Origin: Rhizobiales bacterium IMCC20636
GTDB taxonomy: Bacteria > Pseudomonadota > Alphaproteobacteria > Rhizobiales > GCA-2746425
DNA length: 64,000 nt
Direction of reading: 5' to 3'
Assembly: GCA_016865015.1 (NCBI GenBank)
Contig: CP018226.1
Location: 2,573,001 to 2,637,000, forward strand
Shown: one piece after another, positions 30,098 to 37,841 of the stretch
Layout of the letters: each line of letters begins with the position of its first letter
How positions within the stretch are numbered: position 1 is the stretch's first letter
The notes under the pieces: model-generated
Databases searched by the model: none
The model's input: only the letters and a program-made list of their open reading frames with translations
What the model was told of the DNA's origin: nothing
Program-made: the position numbers and the translations under genes

Positions 30098-30107
30098 GAG
30101 GCTTTGA

Positions 30108-31403
30108 TCAGGCCGAAGCGCCCGCATCTTCATGTTTGCGTTCGGCGTATATATAGAGTGGACGCGCGTCGCCATCCACGACATCCGCAGATATCACGAC
30201 TTCCTCGACGCCTTCCAGACCCGGAAGATCGAACATTGTCTCAAGAAGGATGGATTCAAGAATAGACCGCAGCCCCCGTGCGCCTGTCTTGCGATCAATT
30301 GCCCGACGCGCAATCGACTTCAAAGCTTCTTCATGGAACGTCAGATTGACGTCCTCCATGTCGAACAGACGCTGATACTGTTTTACCAGAGCATTTTTTG
30401 GCTCAGACAGAATTCGAACCAGAGCTTCCTCATCAAGGTCGGTCAGTGTCGCCAATACCGGCAGGCGGCCGACGAATTCGGGAATGAGACCAAATTTAAG
30501 AAGATCTTCCGGCTCGACGCTTTGGAACAACTCACCTGCTGTTCGCTCATCCGGACCAGCCACAGCAGCGCTGAAGCCAATGGATGTTGTATCGCCACGA
30601 TCAGCAATGATCTTGTCGAGGCCAGCAAATGCGCCACCACAAATGAACAGAATGTTTGTTGTGTCGACCTGCAGGAATTCCTGCTGAGGATGTTTGCGGC
30701 CACCCTGTGGCGGCACGCTTGCAACGGTGCCTTCCATGATCTTCAACAAAGCCTGCTGAACTCCTTCACCCGACACATCACGCGTGATGGACGGATTATC
30801 GGATTTGCGGGTGATCTTGTCGACTTCATCGATGTAGACGATGCCGCGTTGCGCGCGCTCGACATTGTAGTCAGCCGATTGCAGAAGTTTCAGGATGATG
30901 TTTTCCACATCTTCACCGACATAGCCGGCTTCCGTCAAAGTCGTCGCATCAGCCATGGTGAATGGCACATCCAGAATACGCGCCAGCGTTTGTGCCAAAA
31001 GCGTTTTACCGCATCCGGTTGGACCGATGAGCAGAATATTAGACTTCGCCAATTCCACGTCAGCATTCTTTGCCGCATGATGCAGGCGCTTGTAGTGATT
31101 GTGAACAGCAACCGACAGAACTTTCTTGGCGTGGAACTGGCCAATCACGTAATCATCAAGAACCGTACAGATTTCCTGCGGTGTCGGAACACCGTCACTT
31201 GATTTCACAAGTGATGTCTTGCTTTCCTCACGGATGATGTCCATGCACAATTCAACGCATTCATCACAGATGAAAACGGTTGGTCCTGCAATCAATTTAC
31301 GGACCTCGTGCTGGCTCTTACCGCAGAACGAACAATAGAGCGTATTTTTTGCGTCTGAACCGCTGCCACTGCCGCTGCTGGTTCCGCCTGAAATCTTGCT
31401 CAT
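30108..31403 (-). CDS. clpX: ATP-dependent Clp protease, ATP-binding subunit ClpX
   Basis: AAA+ unfoldase that feeds substrates to ClpP. The 431-residue protein has an N-terminal zinc domain ([18 protein letters not shown]...CDECVELC, about residues 24-52), Walker [14 protein letters not shown], Walker [11 protein letters not shown] and the pore-loop GYVGEDVEN region. The N-terminus has a Gly/Ser-rich tail ([13 protein letters not shown]) before the zinc domain. It is transcribed in the same direction as clpP but from its own promoter in the 238-bp gap. Confidence 0.97.
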   Translation of the reverse strand: MSKISGGTSSGSGSGSDAKNTLYCSFCGKSQHEVRKLIAGPTVFICDECVELCMDIIREESKTSLVKSSDGVPTPQEICTVLDDYVIGQFHAKKVLSVAVHNHYKRLHHAAKNADVELAKSNILLIGPTGCGKTLLAQTLARILDVPFTMADATTLTEAGYVGEDVENIILKLLQSADYNVERAQRGIVYIDEVDKITRKSDNPSITRDVSGEGVQQALLKIMEGTVASVPPQGGRKHPQQEFLQVDTTNILFICGGAFAGLDKIIADRGDTTSIGFSAAVAGPDERTAGELFQSVEPEDLLKFGLIPEFVGRLPVLATLTDLDEEALVRILSEPKNALVKQYQRLFDMEDVNLTFHEEALKSIARRAIDRKTGARGLRSILESILLETMFDLPGLEGVEEVVISADVVDGDARPLYIYAERKHEDAGASA

Positions 31404-31499
31404 CTAGTTTACCTTCACATTCAAAGATTTGGCCCCTTATGGCTCCAAGCATACGATGGTCAGAGCGATAGTAAAGCTCTCAACACCACCAAATGCTTC

Positions 31500-31529
31500 A
31501 TATAGAACGTTGACGGACGAAATTGTCAA
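31500..31529 (-). promoter_or_regulatory. Housekeeping promoter of clpX
   Basis: Minus strand: TTGACA (31529-31524), 18-bp spacer, CTATAT (31505-31500). This is close to the alphaproteobacterial sigma-70 consensus. The expected start near 31493 gives a leader of about 90 nt before the clpX ATG. Confidence 0.75.
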
Positions 31530-31641
31530 AAAAACACCACTGAATCCAAACACGAAGGTCTTAAAGTTCGGTGTCGATTCGGGTTCAGCAATCGTCTTAC
31601 GTCAATTAAGCAGCACTTTTGTCCTGTTTGGACGGTCAGCT

Positions 31642-32274
31642 TCAGACTTTGGCAGCATCCGAGTCGGTGCGGTTTTCAACCACACTGTCGATCAGACCAA
31701 AGGTTTTTGCTTCTTCCGCTGTCATGAAATGATCCCGGTCAAGCGTTGACTCAACCATGTCGTATTCCTGACCGGTGTGCTTGACGTAAATCTCGTTCAG
31801 GCGCCGCTTCAATTTGACAATGTCATCTGCATGACGGGCAATGTCTGATGCCTGCCCCTGAAATCCGCCGGATGGCTGGTGAACCATGATGCGGGCATTG
31901 GGCAAGGAGAACCGCATGTCTTTGTGCCCGGACGCGAGCAGCAATGAGCCCATGGATGCAGCCTGCCCTATACAAAGGGTCGAAACTGCAGGCTTGATGA
32001 ACTGTATCGTGTCATAGATTGCAAGACCCGACGTCACAACGCCGCCTGGGGAATTGATGTAAAGGGAGATTTCCTTTTTCGGATTTTCGGCTTCCAGATA
32101 CAGCAACTGCGCGCAGGCCAAGGTTGCCATGCCATCTTCAACCGGACCGGTGATGAAGATGATGCGCTCTTTCAACAACCTGGAAAAAATATCGTAGGAG
32201 CGTTCTCCACGGTTTGTTTGCTCAACCACCATTGGGATCAGCATATTCTGCGCCTGACTAACGGGATCGTACAT
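31642..32274 (-). CDS. clpP: ATP-dependent Clp protease proteolytic subunit ClpP
   Basis: Self-compartmentalised serine protease, partner of ClpX. The ATG at 32274 follows AGGAATAGC and gives 210 residues beginning [20 protein letters not shown]. The catalytic Ser is in [11 protein letters not shown], the His in [11 protein letters not shown] and the Asp in the [12 protein letters not shown] region. Twenty codons upstream lies an in-frame near-copy of the start (MYDR) without a ribosome site; the two share the bases ATCGTACATTG. The 5' leader carries an inverted repeat, CGTACAT...ATGTACG, at 32331-32356. Confidence 0.96.
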   Translation of the reverse strand: MYDPVSQAQNMLIPMVVEQTNRGERSYDIFSRLLKERIIFITGPVEDGMATLACAQLLYLEAENPKKEISLYINSPGGVVTSGLAIYDTIQFIKPAVSTLCIGQAASMGSLLLASGHKDMRFSLPNARIMVHQPSGGFQGQASDIARHADDIVKLKRRLNEIYVKHTGQEYDMVESTLDRDHFMTAEEAKTFGLIDSVVENRTDSDAAKV

Positions 32275-32330
32275 TGCTATTCCTATTTTTTTGATGAGCT
32301 GCCTTCCGAGGGGGATTCGAAAGGCTCTAT

Positions 32331-32356
32331 CGTACATTGTTGAGCCGTTATGTACG
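32331..32356. repeat. Inverted repeat in clpP leader
   Basis: CGTACAT (32331-32337) and ATGTACG (32350-32356) form a perfect 7-bp stem with a 12-nt loop, extendable with one mismatch. The left arm repeats sequence found at the clpP start codon (ATCGTACATTG), so the leader hairpin competes with or mimics the start region. Confidence 0.45.
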
Positions 32357-32447
32357 GTATGCACCCGGCGAATTAAAGAGGCATTCCCAATGTGCCACTC
32401 GTAATGGCTAAAAAATCGGGAATTTTTGTGTTTTCGTTCAGAAAATC

Positions 32448-32476
32448 CTTTCAAATCACGGAAGCTGTGCTAGCTT
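32448..32476 (+). promoter_or_regulatory. Possible promoter of the 26-codon ORF/RNA
   Basis: CTTTCA and TAGCTT are separated by 17 bp, about 37 bp before the ORF start codon. Neither hexamer is close to consensus. The assignment rests on spacing and on the compact gene that follows. Confidence 0.3.
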
Positions 32477-32512
32477 TTAATCTGTTATCAACAATTGAAA
32501 GGAGGTGATCTG

Positions 32513-32593
32513 ATGTCAAGTGAAGATCTTAAGCAGGCCAAGAATCCCGTGTTGAACGGAACGGTGTCGGAGCAACCTCTGGCAGCGCGCTAG
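32513..32593 (+). CDS. 26-residue ORF with perfect anti-SD match (possible dual-function RNA)
   Basis: Begins ATG at 32513 after GAAAGGAGGTGATC (32497-32510), 14 bases fully complementary to the expected 3' end of 16S rRNA, with correct spacing. The peptide is MSSEDLKQAKNPVLNG followed by TVSEQPLAAR: hydrophilic, with no membrane segment, no signal, and no run of one amino acid as in amino-acid-operon attenuators. Two hairpins follow (32600-32631 and a TTCG-loop terminator at 32633-32663), making a compact unit of about 200 nt between clpP and a dehydrogenase gene. I do not recognise it. It could be a small protein gene, a regulatory leader or an sRNA with a coding part. Confidence 0.6.
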   Translation: MSSEDLKQAKNPVLNGTVSEQPLAAR

Positions 32594-32599
32594 AACACA

Positions 32600-32631
32600 G
32601 TGAGGGCTTTTTAAGCCTGCCTGTATCTCAC
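32600..32631 (+). other. Nested hairpin between sORF stop and terminator
   Basis: The outer arms GTGAG (32600-32604) and CTCAC (32627-32631) enclose an inner hairpin GGCTT-TTT-AAGCC (32605-32617). It lies between the ORF stop and the terminator. It is seen directly, but its role is not known. Confidence 0.5.
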
Positions 32632-32632
32632 G

Positions 32633-32663
32633 AAAAGAGGTCACTTCGGTGGCCTCTTTTTTT
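32633..32663 (+). terminator. TTCG-tetraloop terminator after the 26-codon ORF
   Basis: AAAAGAGGTCAC (32633-32644), loop TTCG, GTGGCCTCTTTT (32649-32660) with one G-U pair, continuing into a T-run to 32663. The very stable UUCG loop and U-tract mark a true intrinsic terminator, so the upstream unit is its own transcript. Confidence 0.88.
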
Positions 32664-32803
32664 GTAACGGTTACATGTTTTGTTGTAACGGTCACATGGC
32701 CCCCTGCTCCGGATGACGCCGGTTTATCTGACGGGCATGCTGGTATTTGCTGACGACTGCTCTATCTCCCGAACCGAGACCAATTCAGGACGGGACGCAG
32801 GAC

Positions 32804-33604
32804 ATGGCTGGTCAGAACATGCAATCATTCGGCTTTGACACACCCTTTAGTGCCATCCTCGTGGGCACAAGCGGCGGAATTGGCAGTGCACTTCTGGAAA
32901 AGACCATTGCTTGCGTAGCCGCCAATTCGAAGGATGGCCCTAATCCGGGACAGGTTTTTGCAATTAACCGGCACCAACAATCATATGATCAGCCAAGCGT
33001 CACCTCGATAACAGCCGATGCCCTGGTTGAAGAACAACTGGCGCTTGCTGTCGACACAATCAAAAGCAGTGTGACGCAACATCAACTGGCTCCCATCCGT
33101 CTGATAATTGTGGCGGTCGGGGCGCTCCATACGGCACAGGGCACGGGTCCGGAGAAATCCCTGCGTGAGCTGACAGCACAGACCATGCAGGACATCTTCG
33201 CGGCCAATACAATCGCGCCAGCCCTTGCCGCGAAACATTTTCTGCCCTTATTGCCAAAATCCGGGCGAGCGATCTTTTCCGCACTTTCCGCTCGTGTCGG
33301 GAGCATTTCAGACAATCAACTGGGTGGCTGGTACAGCTATCGGGCGTCGAAATCGGCCTTGAATCAGATCCTGAAGACAGCCGCAATCGAACTTTCCAGA
33401 AGCAAACCGGACGCAATTTGTGTCGGTCTGCACCCCGGCACCGTGGACACGAATCTGTCAAAGCCGTTTCAGGGCAATGTCCCGGCTGGCAAATTGTTCA
33501 CGGCCGATCAGTCTGCCAATTACCTGATTAGAACCATGTCTGACATGTCAGCGCATCAAAGCGGACAGGTTTTGGCCTGGGACGGGTCACCCGTCCCCGC
33601 CTGA
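32804..33604 (+). CDS. Short-chain dehydrogenase/reductase
   Basis: NAD(P)-dependent SDR of unknown substrate, about 266 residues from the ATG at 32804; the frame is open from 32747, and another ATG is at 32819. The cofactor motif is GTSGGIGSA, the catalytic tyrosine/lysine pair is in WYSYRASKSALN (about residues 190-200), and HPGTVDTNLSKPF is typical of the C-terminal part. It resembles the CsgA/YdfG-like cytosolic SDR group. It stands alone, downstream of the small ORF's terminator, with no pathway neighbours. Confidence 0.85.
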   Translation: MAGQNMQSFGFDTPFSAILVGTSGGIGSALLEKTIACVAANSKDGPNPGQVFAINRHQQSYDQPSVTSITADALVEEQLALAVDTIKSSVTQHQLAPIRLIIVAVGALHTAQGTGPEKSLRELTAQTMQDIFAANTIAPALAAKHFLPLLPKSGRAIFSALSARVGSISDNQLGGWYSYRASKSALNQILKTAAIELSRSKPDAICVGLHPGTVDTNLSKPFQGNVPAGKLFTADQSANYLIRTMSDMSAHQSGQVLAWDGSPVPA

Positions 33605-33720
33605 TAAATCTATCTCACGACGTTTTGTGTTTACGCGCCAGTCAAGTTGACAAAAATTCGCGAAATCTGGCAAGAAACATTCTGGTTCCAGCAAGGCACC
33701 ATGCACCAAAGGAAAAATCC

Positions 33721-34128
33721 ATGACCAAAATCAGCGGCTCCTGCCTGTGCGGGGCGGTCTCCTATTCAGGTGATATTACCATCAAAATGACGATGAACTG
33801 CCATTGCACGGATTGTCGCAAGGTGACGGGTGCCGCGTATGGGACATTGCTATTCATGGCGGAAGATGAATTGACGATTTCTGGCGATTTGCAGAGTTAT
33901 CATCACAAATCTGACCGTGGCAGCGATTTGACCAAACTGTTTTGCGGCACTTGCGGATCGCAAATGTTTACAAGAAATTCTGCACGACCGGGCTTGATTG
34001 GTGTACGTGCTGGGCAAATAGATCAGACTGATTTGGTGAAACCGGGTGCCAATTTGTATGGCGACAGTGCCATTCCATCCACCAAGATGGACCCGAACTT
34101 GCCGGTCCACGCGAAAATGCCCGGCTGA
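33721..34128 (+). CDS. GFA-family (glutathione-dependent formaldehyde-activating-like) protein
   Basis: A 135-residue zinc-binding protein of the GFA/CENP-V fold. The ATG at 33721 follows AAGGAAAAATCC. Zinc ligands are visible in SCLCGAVSY, MNCHCTDCRK and FCGTCGSQMF. The family includes Gfa, for which glutathione-formaldehyde condensation was proposed, but most members have unknown substrates, so only the fold is assigned. It is convergent with tmk, with 21 bp between the stops. Confidence 0.88.
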   Translation: MTKISGSCLCGAVSYSGDITIKMTMNCHCTDCRKVTGAAYGTLLFMAEDELTISGDLQSYHHKSDRGSDLTKLFCGTCGSQMFTRNSARPGLIGVRAGQIDQTDLVKPGANLYGDSAIPSTKMDPNLPVHAKMPG

Positions 34129-34149
34129 TCGGGCTCAAGCGGCCTGCAT

Positions 34150-34815
34150 CTAGACGCCCATCGGCGTTCTTATTCCAAAACGTCTCCGACACGCCTTCCA
34201 AACCATTGAATCCACGATATGTGCTGGCTTTGATGCGTCTATGACGGCAAAGCGTTTCGGGTCTGCTGCAGCCAATTGAAGAAATGCCTGGCGACGTGCC
34301 TCATGAACGGCTTCATCTTCCTTTTCAAAGCGGTCCTTGATACCGTCCGGGTCTCGCGACAGCGCTCTTTGAAGGCCGAGTCTGGCAGGCAAATCCAATA
34401 GAATTGTCAAATCAGGGCGTGTCTTATCAACGGCTATTTTCTCCAGAAGATCAACGGTTTCGGTGTCCAGATCCATGCCCTGATAAACCCGCGTGGAATC
34501 CATGAAACGGTCACACAGCACCCATGTTCCGGACTCAAGAGCCGGCCTGATGGTCTGTTCGACATGATCCATCCGGGCAGCCGTAAACAGCATGGCTTCA
34601 GCCCTTGGGCCTTTGCCCTCAGCCATTCCACTGAGCAGGAACTGCCGAATGGCCTCGGCATTGGGTGAACCGCCTGGCTCGCGCGTCTCCAACACATCAT
34701 AATCAGCTTTGCGCAGATGTTCGGCGAGCAGTTTGATCTGGGTTGATTTCCCGCTGCCTTCGCCACCCTCAAAGGTAACAAACCGTCCCGGATCCTTGCG
34801 TGCAGCCCTGTTCAT
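34150..34815 (-). CDS. tmk: Thymidylate kinase
   Basis: Phosphorylates dTMP to dTDP for DNA synthesis. The ATG at 34815 begins one base after the upstream stop and gives 221 residues; an earlier in-frame start would overlap the carboxypeptidase gene. The P-loop is FEGGEGSGKSTQ (about residues 15-26), followed by the LETREPGGSPNAE DR/E-type motif, and DRFMDSTRVYQG, then a lid region with RDPDGIKDRFE. It is coupled to the D,D-carboxypeptidase gene. Confidence 0.94.
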   Translation of the reverse strand: MNRAARKDPGRFVTFEGGEGSGKSTQIKLLAEHLRKADYDVLETREPGGSPNAEAIRQFLLSGMAEGKGPRAEAMLFTAARMDHVEQTIRPALESGTWVLCDRFMDSTRVYQGMDLDTETVDLLEKIAVDKTRPDLTILLDLPARLGLQRALSRDPDGIKDRFEKEDEAVHEARRQAFLQLAAADPKRFAVIDASKPAHIVDSMVWKACRRRFGIRTPMGV

Positions 34816-34816
34816 G

Positions 34817-35980
34817 TCAAAGCCAGCCAAACAGGAATTCGCCGACCCCGCCAATGGCCCGCATGGTCACGCCTGCAGCTTCCATGGTCTCCGTCGCAAA
34901 GAGCGGAGAGACGACAACCAGACGATTGCCACTATAGACGTTCAAATCGGCGATTTTGTCGCCCTTTTGAATTGGAACAGAGATCGGGCCCCTATAGACG
35001 ATACGGCCTTCCAGTGCATCACGGCTCTGCTTCGGCATCAGCGCCACAACAGGTTCGTTTGTTTGCGCACCGACACGTCCTGAACGACCGCCATAAACCC
35101 GCACACGCCCGACTTCCATGCCAGCTGGAAACACCTCCACAGCTTCGAACGCAGTAAAGCCCCATTCCAGCAGCCTGCGGCCATCAAGCACCCTGTCAGA
35201 TTCTTTTTTCAGGCCCATCAACACGGCAATCAGCCGCCGTCCGTCCTGTACTGCAGATCCGATCAGGCCGTAACCAGCCTCCTGGCTGAAACCGGTCTTC
35301 AAGCCATCAGCGCCGATTGGAGCTGACAATAAGGAATTGCGATTGGATTGTCGGATGCCGTTCCACAGGAAATCACGTTCGGAAAAAATCGGGTAATAGT
35401 CGGGGTGTTTTTCGATGATATATCTCGCGATCCGCACAAAATCGCGCGGTGATACGCGTTGATCCGGATGCGGCAGGCCGCTTGGATTAGCGAAATTGGA
35501 ATCCTGCAAGCCCAGCGTCTTGCCAAAGCTGTTCATCCGCTTGGCAAATTCATCTTCCGATCCTGACAGACCTTCGGCAAGAATGATCGCTGAATCATTG
35601 CCTGACTGAATGATCAGCCCGCGCAGCAAGTCTGCCACTGATATGGTTGATCCCAGAGCTGCAAACATGGTGGAGCCACGCGCAGGTGCTCCGCCGGTCC
35701 GCCAGGCATGCTCGCTGACTTCAAACTCGGTTTCCATCGTAATCTCACCCTTTTTCAGGGCATCAAACACAATGGCGGCTGTCATGATTTTGGTCAGGGA
35801 AGCGGGCGGAGCGGCACGCTCTGCATCCTGCTGGAACAAAATGCTGCCGGTTTCCACATCGACCAAAATAGCCTGCTGCGCCCGACTTTGATACAATTGA
35901 GCCGAGGCTGGAAAAGTTGTTAAAACAAGCCAGAAAAGCACCGGCAAAACAGTTTTGAATGGAGTCGATATCTGATACAT
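34817..35980 (-). CDS. D-alanyl-D-alanine carboxypeptidase (PBP5/6 type)
   Basis: Periplasmic low-molecular-mass penicillin-binding protein that trims the terminal D-Ala from peptidoglycan stem peptides. The active-site motifs SLTK, SGN (IIQSGNDSA) and KTG (LKTGFSQEAG) are in the expected order. A C-terminal PBP5-like beta domain and a final amphipathic stretch (GGVGEFLFGWL) for membrane contact follow. I use the ATG at 35980, directly before the signal peptide (VLPVLFWLVLTTFPASAQ), giving 387 residues; the ribosome site is weak and starts further upstream are possible. Confidence 0.92.
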   Translation of the reverse strand: MYQISTPFKTVLPVLFWLVLTTFPASAQLYQSRAQQAILVDVETGSILFQQDAERAAPPASLTKIMTAAIVFDALKKGEITMETEFEVSEHAWRTGGAPARGSTMFAALGSTISVADLLRGLIIQSGNDSAIILAEGLSGSEDEFAKRMNSFGKTLGLQDSNFANPSGLPHPDQRVSPRDFVRIARYIIEKHPDYYPIFSERDFLWNGIRQSNRNSLLSAPIGADGLKTGFSQEAGYGLIGSAVQDGRRLIAVLMGLKKESDRVLDGRRLLEWGFTAFEAVEVFPAGMEVGRVRVYGGRSGRVGAQTNEPVVALMPKQSRDALEGRIVYRGPISVPIQKGDKIADLNVYSGNRLVVVSPLFATETMEAAGVTMRAIGGVGEFLFGWL

Positions 35981-36092
35981 AGCGCCAAGATGCATCGGCT
36001 TTTGAATCAAGACAAGGGGGCTGATGCGTGTGAATGCAAAAACACACAATTTTTGCTATAAAACAACCTGCAGAACGGCACTTGATGCCCGG

Positions 36093-36836
36093 CTAATCCC
36101 GCGGAGCAGTTGCGCTCGACAAGAAGTGGAATGGTCCAGCTTGAACTTTTGTTGCACTTTCATAAGCCAGAGGTGACTCATCAGCCATAAATGTTGTGTC
36201 CGGTGATGAGGCCTCGGCAATGCGTTCAATGCCTGAACGGCCGCGCCCCTTTATGTGGACAGATGCTTCCAGAAACCGGGCATCCTGGCCCTCCAGAGGT
36301 GCCTTGCCAAGATAGGTGACCTGCACTTTAGCCACACCTTGGTGCCTGAAATCCAATGCATCTGCCGCGCGCTTGGACAAATCGATCAGACGACCATGCG
36401 CAAACGGTCCCCGATCATTCACGCGCACGACGACCGCATTCCCGTTCGCCATGTTCTTGACGCGCACATAGCTTGGCAAAGGCAGCGTGGGATGGGCAGC
36501 ACTGTAGGCGTTCATATTATAGATTTCGCCATTGGCGGTTTTCCGACCATGAAAGGCGTCGCCATACCAGGACGCAACCCCGGTTTTCTCGTATCGTTTG
36601 ACTTCTTTGGGTTTGTACCATTTACCGGCAATCTTATACGGTTTGCCAACCTGGTATCGCCCACCACCAGATGGAATATGAGCCGCGTTTGAAACACGCG
36701 GGCTGGCGGCAACGCCATATTTCGGGTCAATTCGACTGTTGCTGCTACTGCAGGCCGCCAAAGCCAACGCGAGTGCGCCTGCTGCAGCAAATCTGCTGTA
36801 TCGGATAAAAGCTGTCGTGGTCAGTGAAGTTTGCAA
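36093..36836 (-). CDS. rlpA: RlpA-like septal-ring lytic transglycosylase / lipoprotein
   Basis: A lipoprotein of 247 residues with a lipobox LALAACSS at about residue 29. The double-psi beta-barrel is marked by GVASWYGDAFHGRKTANGEI (about 87-106), AAHPTLPLPSYVRV and the catalytic-type NDRGPFAHGRLIDLS. RlpA proteins cleave naked glycan strands at division sites. No C-terminal SPOR domain is present; the last 70 residues show no recognisable fold. It lies upstream of the carboxypeptidase and tmk on the same strand, which suggests a cell-envelope cluster. Confidence 0.9.
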   Translation of the reverse strand: MQTSLTTTAFIRYSRFAAAGALALALAACSSSNSRIDPKYGVAASPRVSNAAHIPSGGGRYQVGKPYKIAGKWYKPKEVKRYEKTGVASWYGDAFHGRKTANGEIYNMNAYSAAHPTLPLPSYVRVKNMANGNAVVVRVNDRGPFAHGRLIDLSKRAADALDFRHQGVAKVQVTYLGKAPLEGQDARFLEASVHIKGRGRSGIERIAEASSPDTTFMADESPLAYESATKVQAGPFHFLSSATAPRD

Positions 36837-37152
36837 AGAACGCCCTCTTTTTTATGCTGGCAATCTTATCGCACGAAAAATCGCAGCAACGCGAGGGAAC
36901 GTTCAAATTGTCGGAAAATTTTAACATTACCCTTAACCTCAGGTAAAGGGTCTATCCAACCCAATTCGAGTGCCACACCCACATTCTCAGCATTTGCCAC
37001 ACAATAACAGCGCCGTCGATAGCATCAGTTGCAAGACTGACAAAAATTCAGATAACGCAATGGTTCAGAATGCAACATGATCTGCGGCATATAAAAATCG
37101 CAGGCAAGATGAAAAACGTCATTTGATCCTTGGTAAAGCGCGCACATTCTTT
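36837..37152. other. Intergenic region rlpA / marR
   Basis: A 316-bp, AT-rich gap between two leftward genes. It should carry the rlpA promoter. TTAA-N8-TTAACC at 36921-36938 resembles a CtrA box but has 8 instead of 7 spacer bases. No gene-like frame is visible. Confidence 0.45.
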
Positions 37153-37638
37153 CTACGGACAACCAGCAATTCCAGAAAGTTCTCCCGCTACAAAAACTGG
37201 TGCTGTGTCAGTTTCATCTGCATCCATCAGGTAGGTTATGCGTTCAACAGCCGCCATCAACATCGTTTGCTCCCAGTCTTCCAGTTGTTCAAACTGTTGA
37301 ACAAATGCACGTTGCATCGGATCAGGCGCAGCATTCAGCGCATCGCGCCCAAGTTCTGTCGTATGAATGAGCTTTTGCCGCCGATCCATTGCGGACACAC
37401 GGCGTTCAATCATCTGCTTCATTTCAAGCTTGTCCAACAGCACTGTGATTGTTGCTTGAGACACATGCACCCGCGATGCCAGCGTCTTTGCATTGGCGCT
37501 CTCAGTTTCTCTGATGAATTTGAGGAGCCGCAGTTGCACGGTGGTCAGCCCGACCGATGTAGCGACTTCGCGGTCATGCAAGTCGATAGCGCGTAAAACA
37601 CGCCTCAATGCCGTCAGGGTCGCGATTGTTTTGTCCAT
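37153..37638 (-). CDS. MarR-family transcriptional regulator
   Basis: Winged-helix dimeric regulator of 161 residues. The recognition part is ANAKTLASRVHVSQATITVL (about residues 48-67), and the wing is RRVSAMDRRQKLIHTTELG. It lies divergent to the glycine-betaine-type transporter, with TAGT-N3-ACTA placed at its own putative -10. It therefore probably controls both itself and proXWV-like genes. Regulators of this class next to osmoprotectant uptake genes are known, but the ligand here is unknown. Confidence 0.88.
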   Translation of the reverse strand: MDKTIATLTALRRVLRAIDLHDREVATSVGLTTVQLRLLKFIRETESANAKTLASRVHVSQATITVLLDKLEMKQMIERRVSAMDRRQKLIHTTELGRDALNAAPDPMQRAFVQQFEQLEDWEQTMLMAAVERITYLMDADETDTAPVFVAGELSGIAGCP

Positions 37639-37681
37639 TGGTTTTGCCGCCCGCCAAATATGTCAAACAAATTCACTTCGA

Positions 37682-37692
37682 TAGTCTAACTA
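37682..37692. promoter_or_regulatory. Inverted repeat at marR promoter
   Basis: TAGTCTAACTA (TAGT-N3-ACTA) in the divergent region. On the minus strand it overlaps TAGACT, which is 18 bp from TTGATG, a plausible marR promoter. A related sequence, TTTAGTTCACTTAG, lies at 37818-37831 over the ribosome site of the binding-protein gene. Both share TTTAGTT. Confidence 0.45.
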
Positions 37693-37760
37693 AAGATATC
37701 TACCCTCATCAACATAAATCTCCCCACAAATCCGTCAAAATACGCAATTTTGAGGAAAAA

Positions 37761-37788
37761 CTTGAGTTCTATATGGAATCAACATATT
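37761..37788 (+). promoter_or_regulatory. Possible promoter of the betaine transporter operon
   Basis: CTTGAG and CATATT with a 16-bp spacer; or TTGAGT and TATTCG with 17 bp. It is about 55 bp before the binding-protein ATG and lies between the two putative MarR sites. Confidence 0.35.
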
Positions 37789-37841
37789 CGTAGCACGAAG
37801 TAATATGAAAGATATTATTTAGTTCACTTAGGAGTCTATAT

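Larger units (their letters stand above)
29797..30107. other. Intergenic region lon / clpX
   Basis: This 311-bp gap holds the lon promoter region (heat-shock type elements at 29977-30005) and a 13-bp perfect hairpin at 30066-30097 just after the clpX stop. The part between 29810 and 29890 continues the lon frame without a stop but lacks family similarity, so it is read as 5' leader. Confidence 0.6.

Noticed and set aside
30132-31202. 356-codon plus-strand frame
   Set aside because: Antisense to clpX, which has all expected motifs; shadow frame.
36921-36938. CtrA-like box TTAA...TTAACC
   Set aside because: The spacer is 8 bp, not 7, and rlpA start is about 90 bp away; not enough to claim CtrA control.
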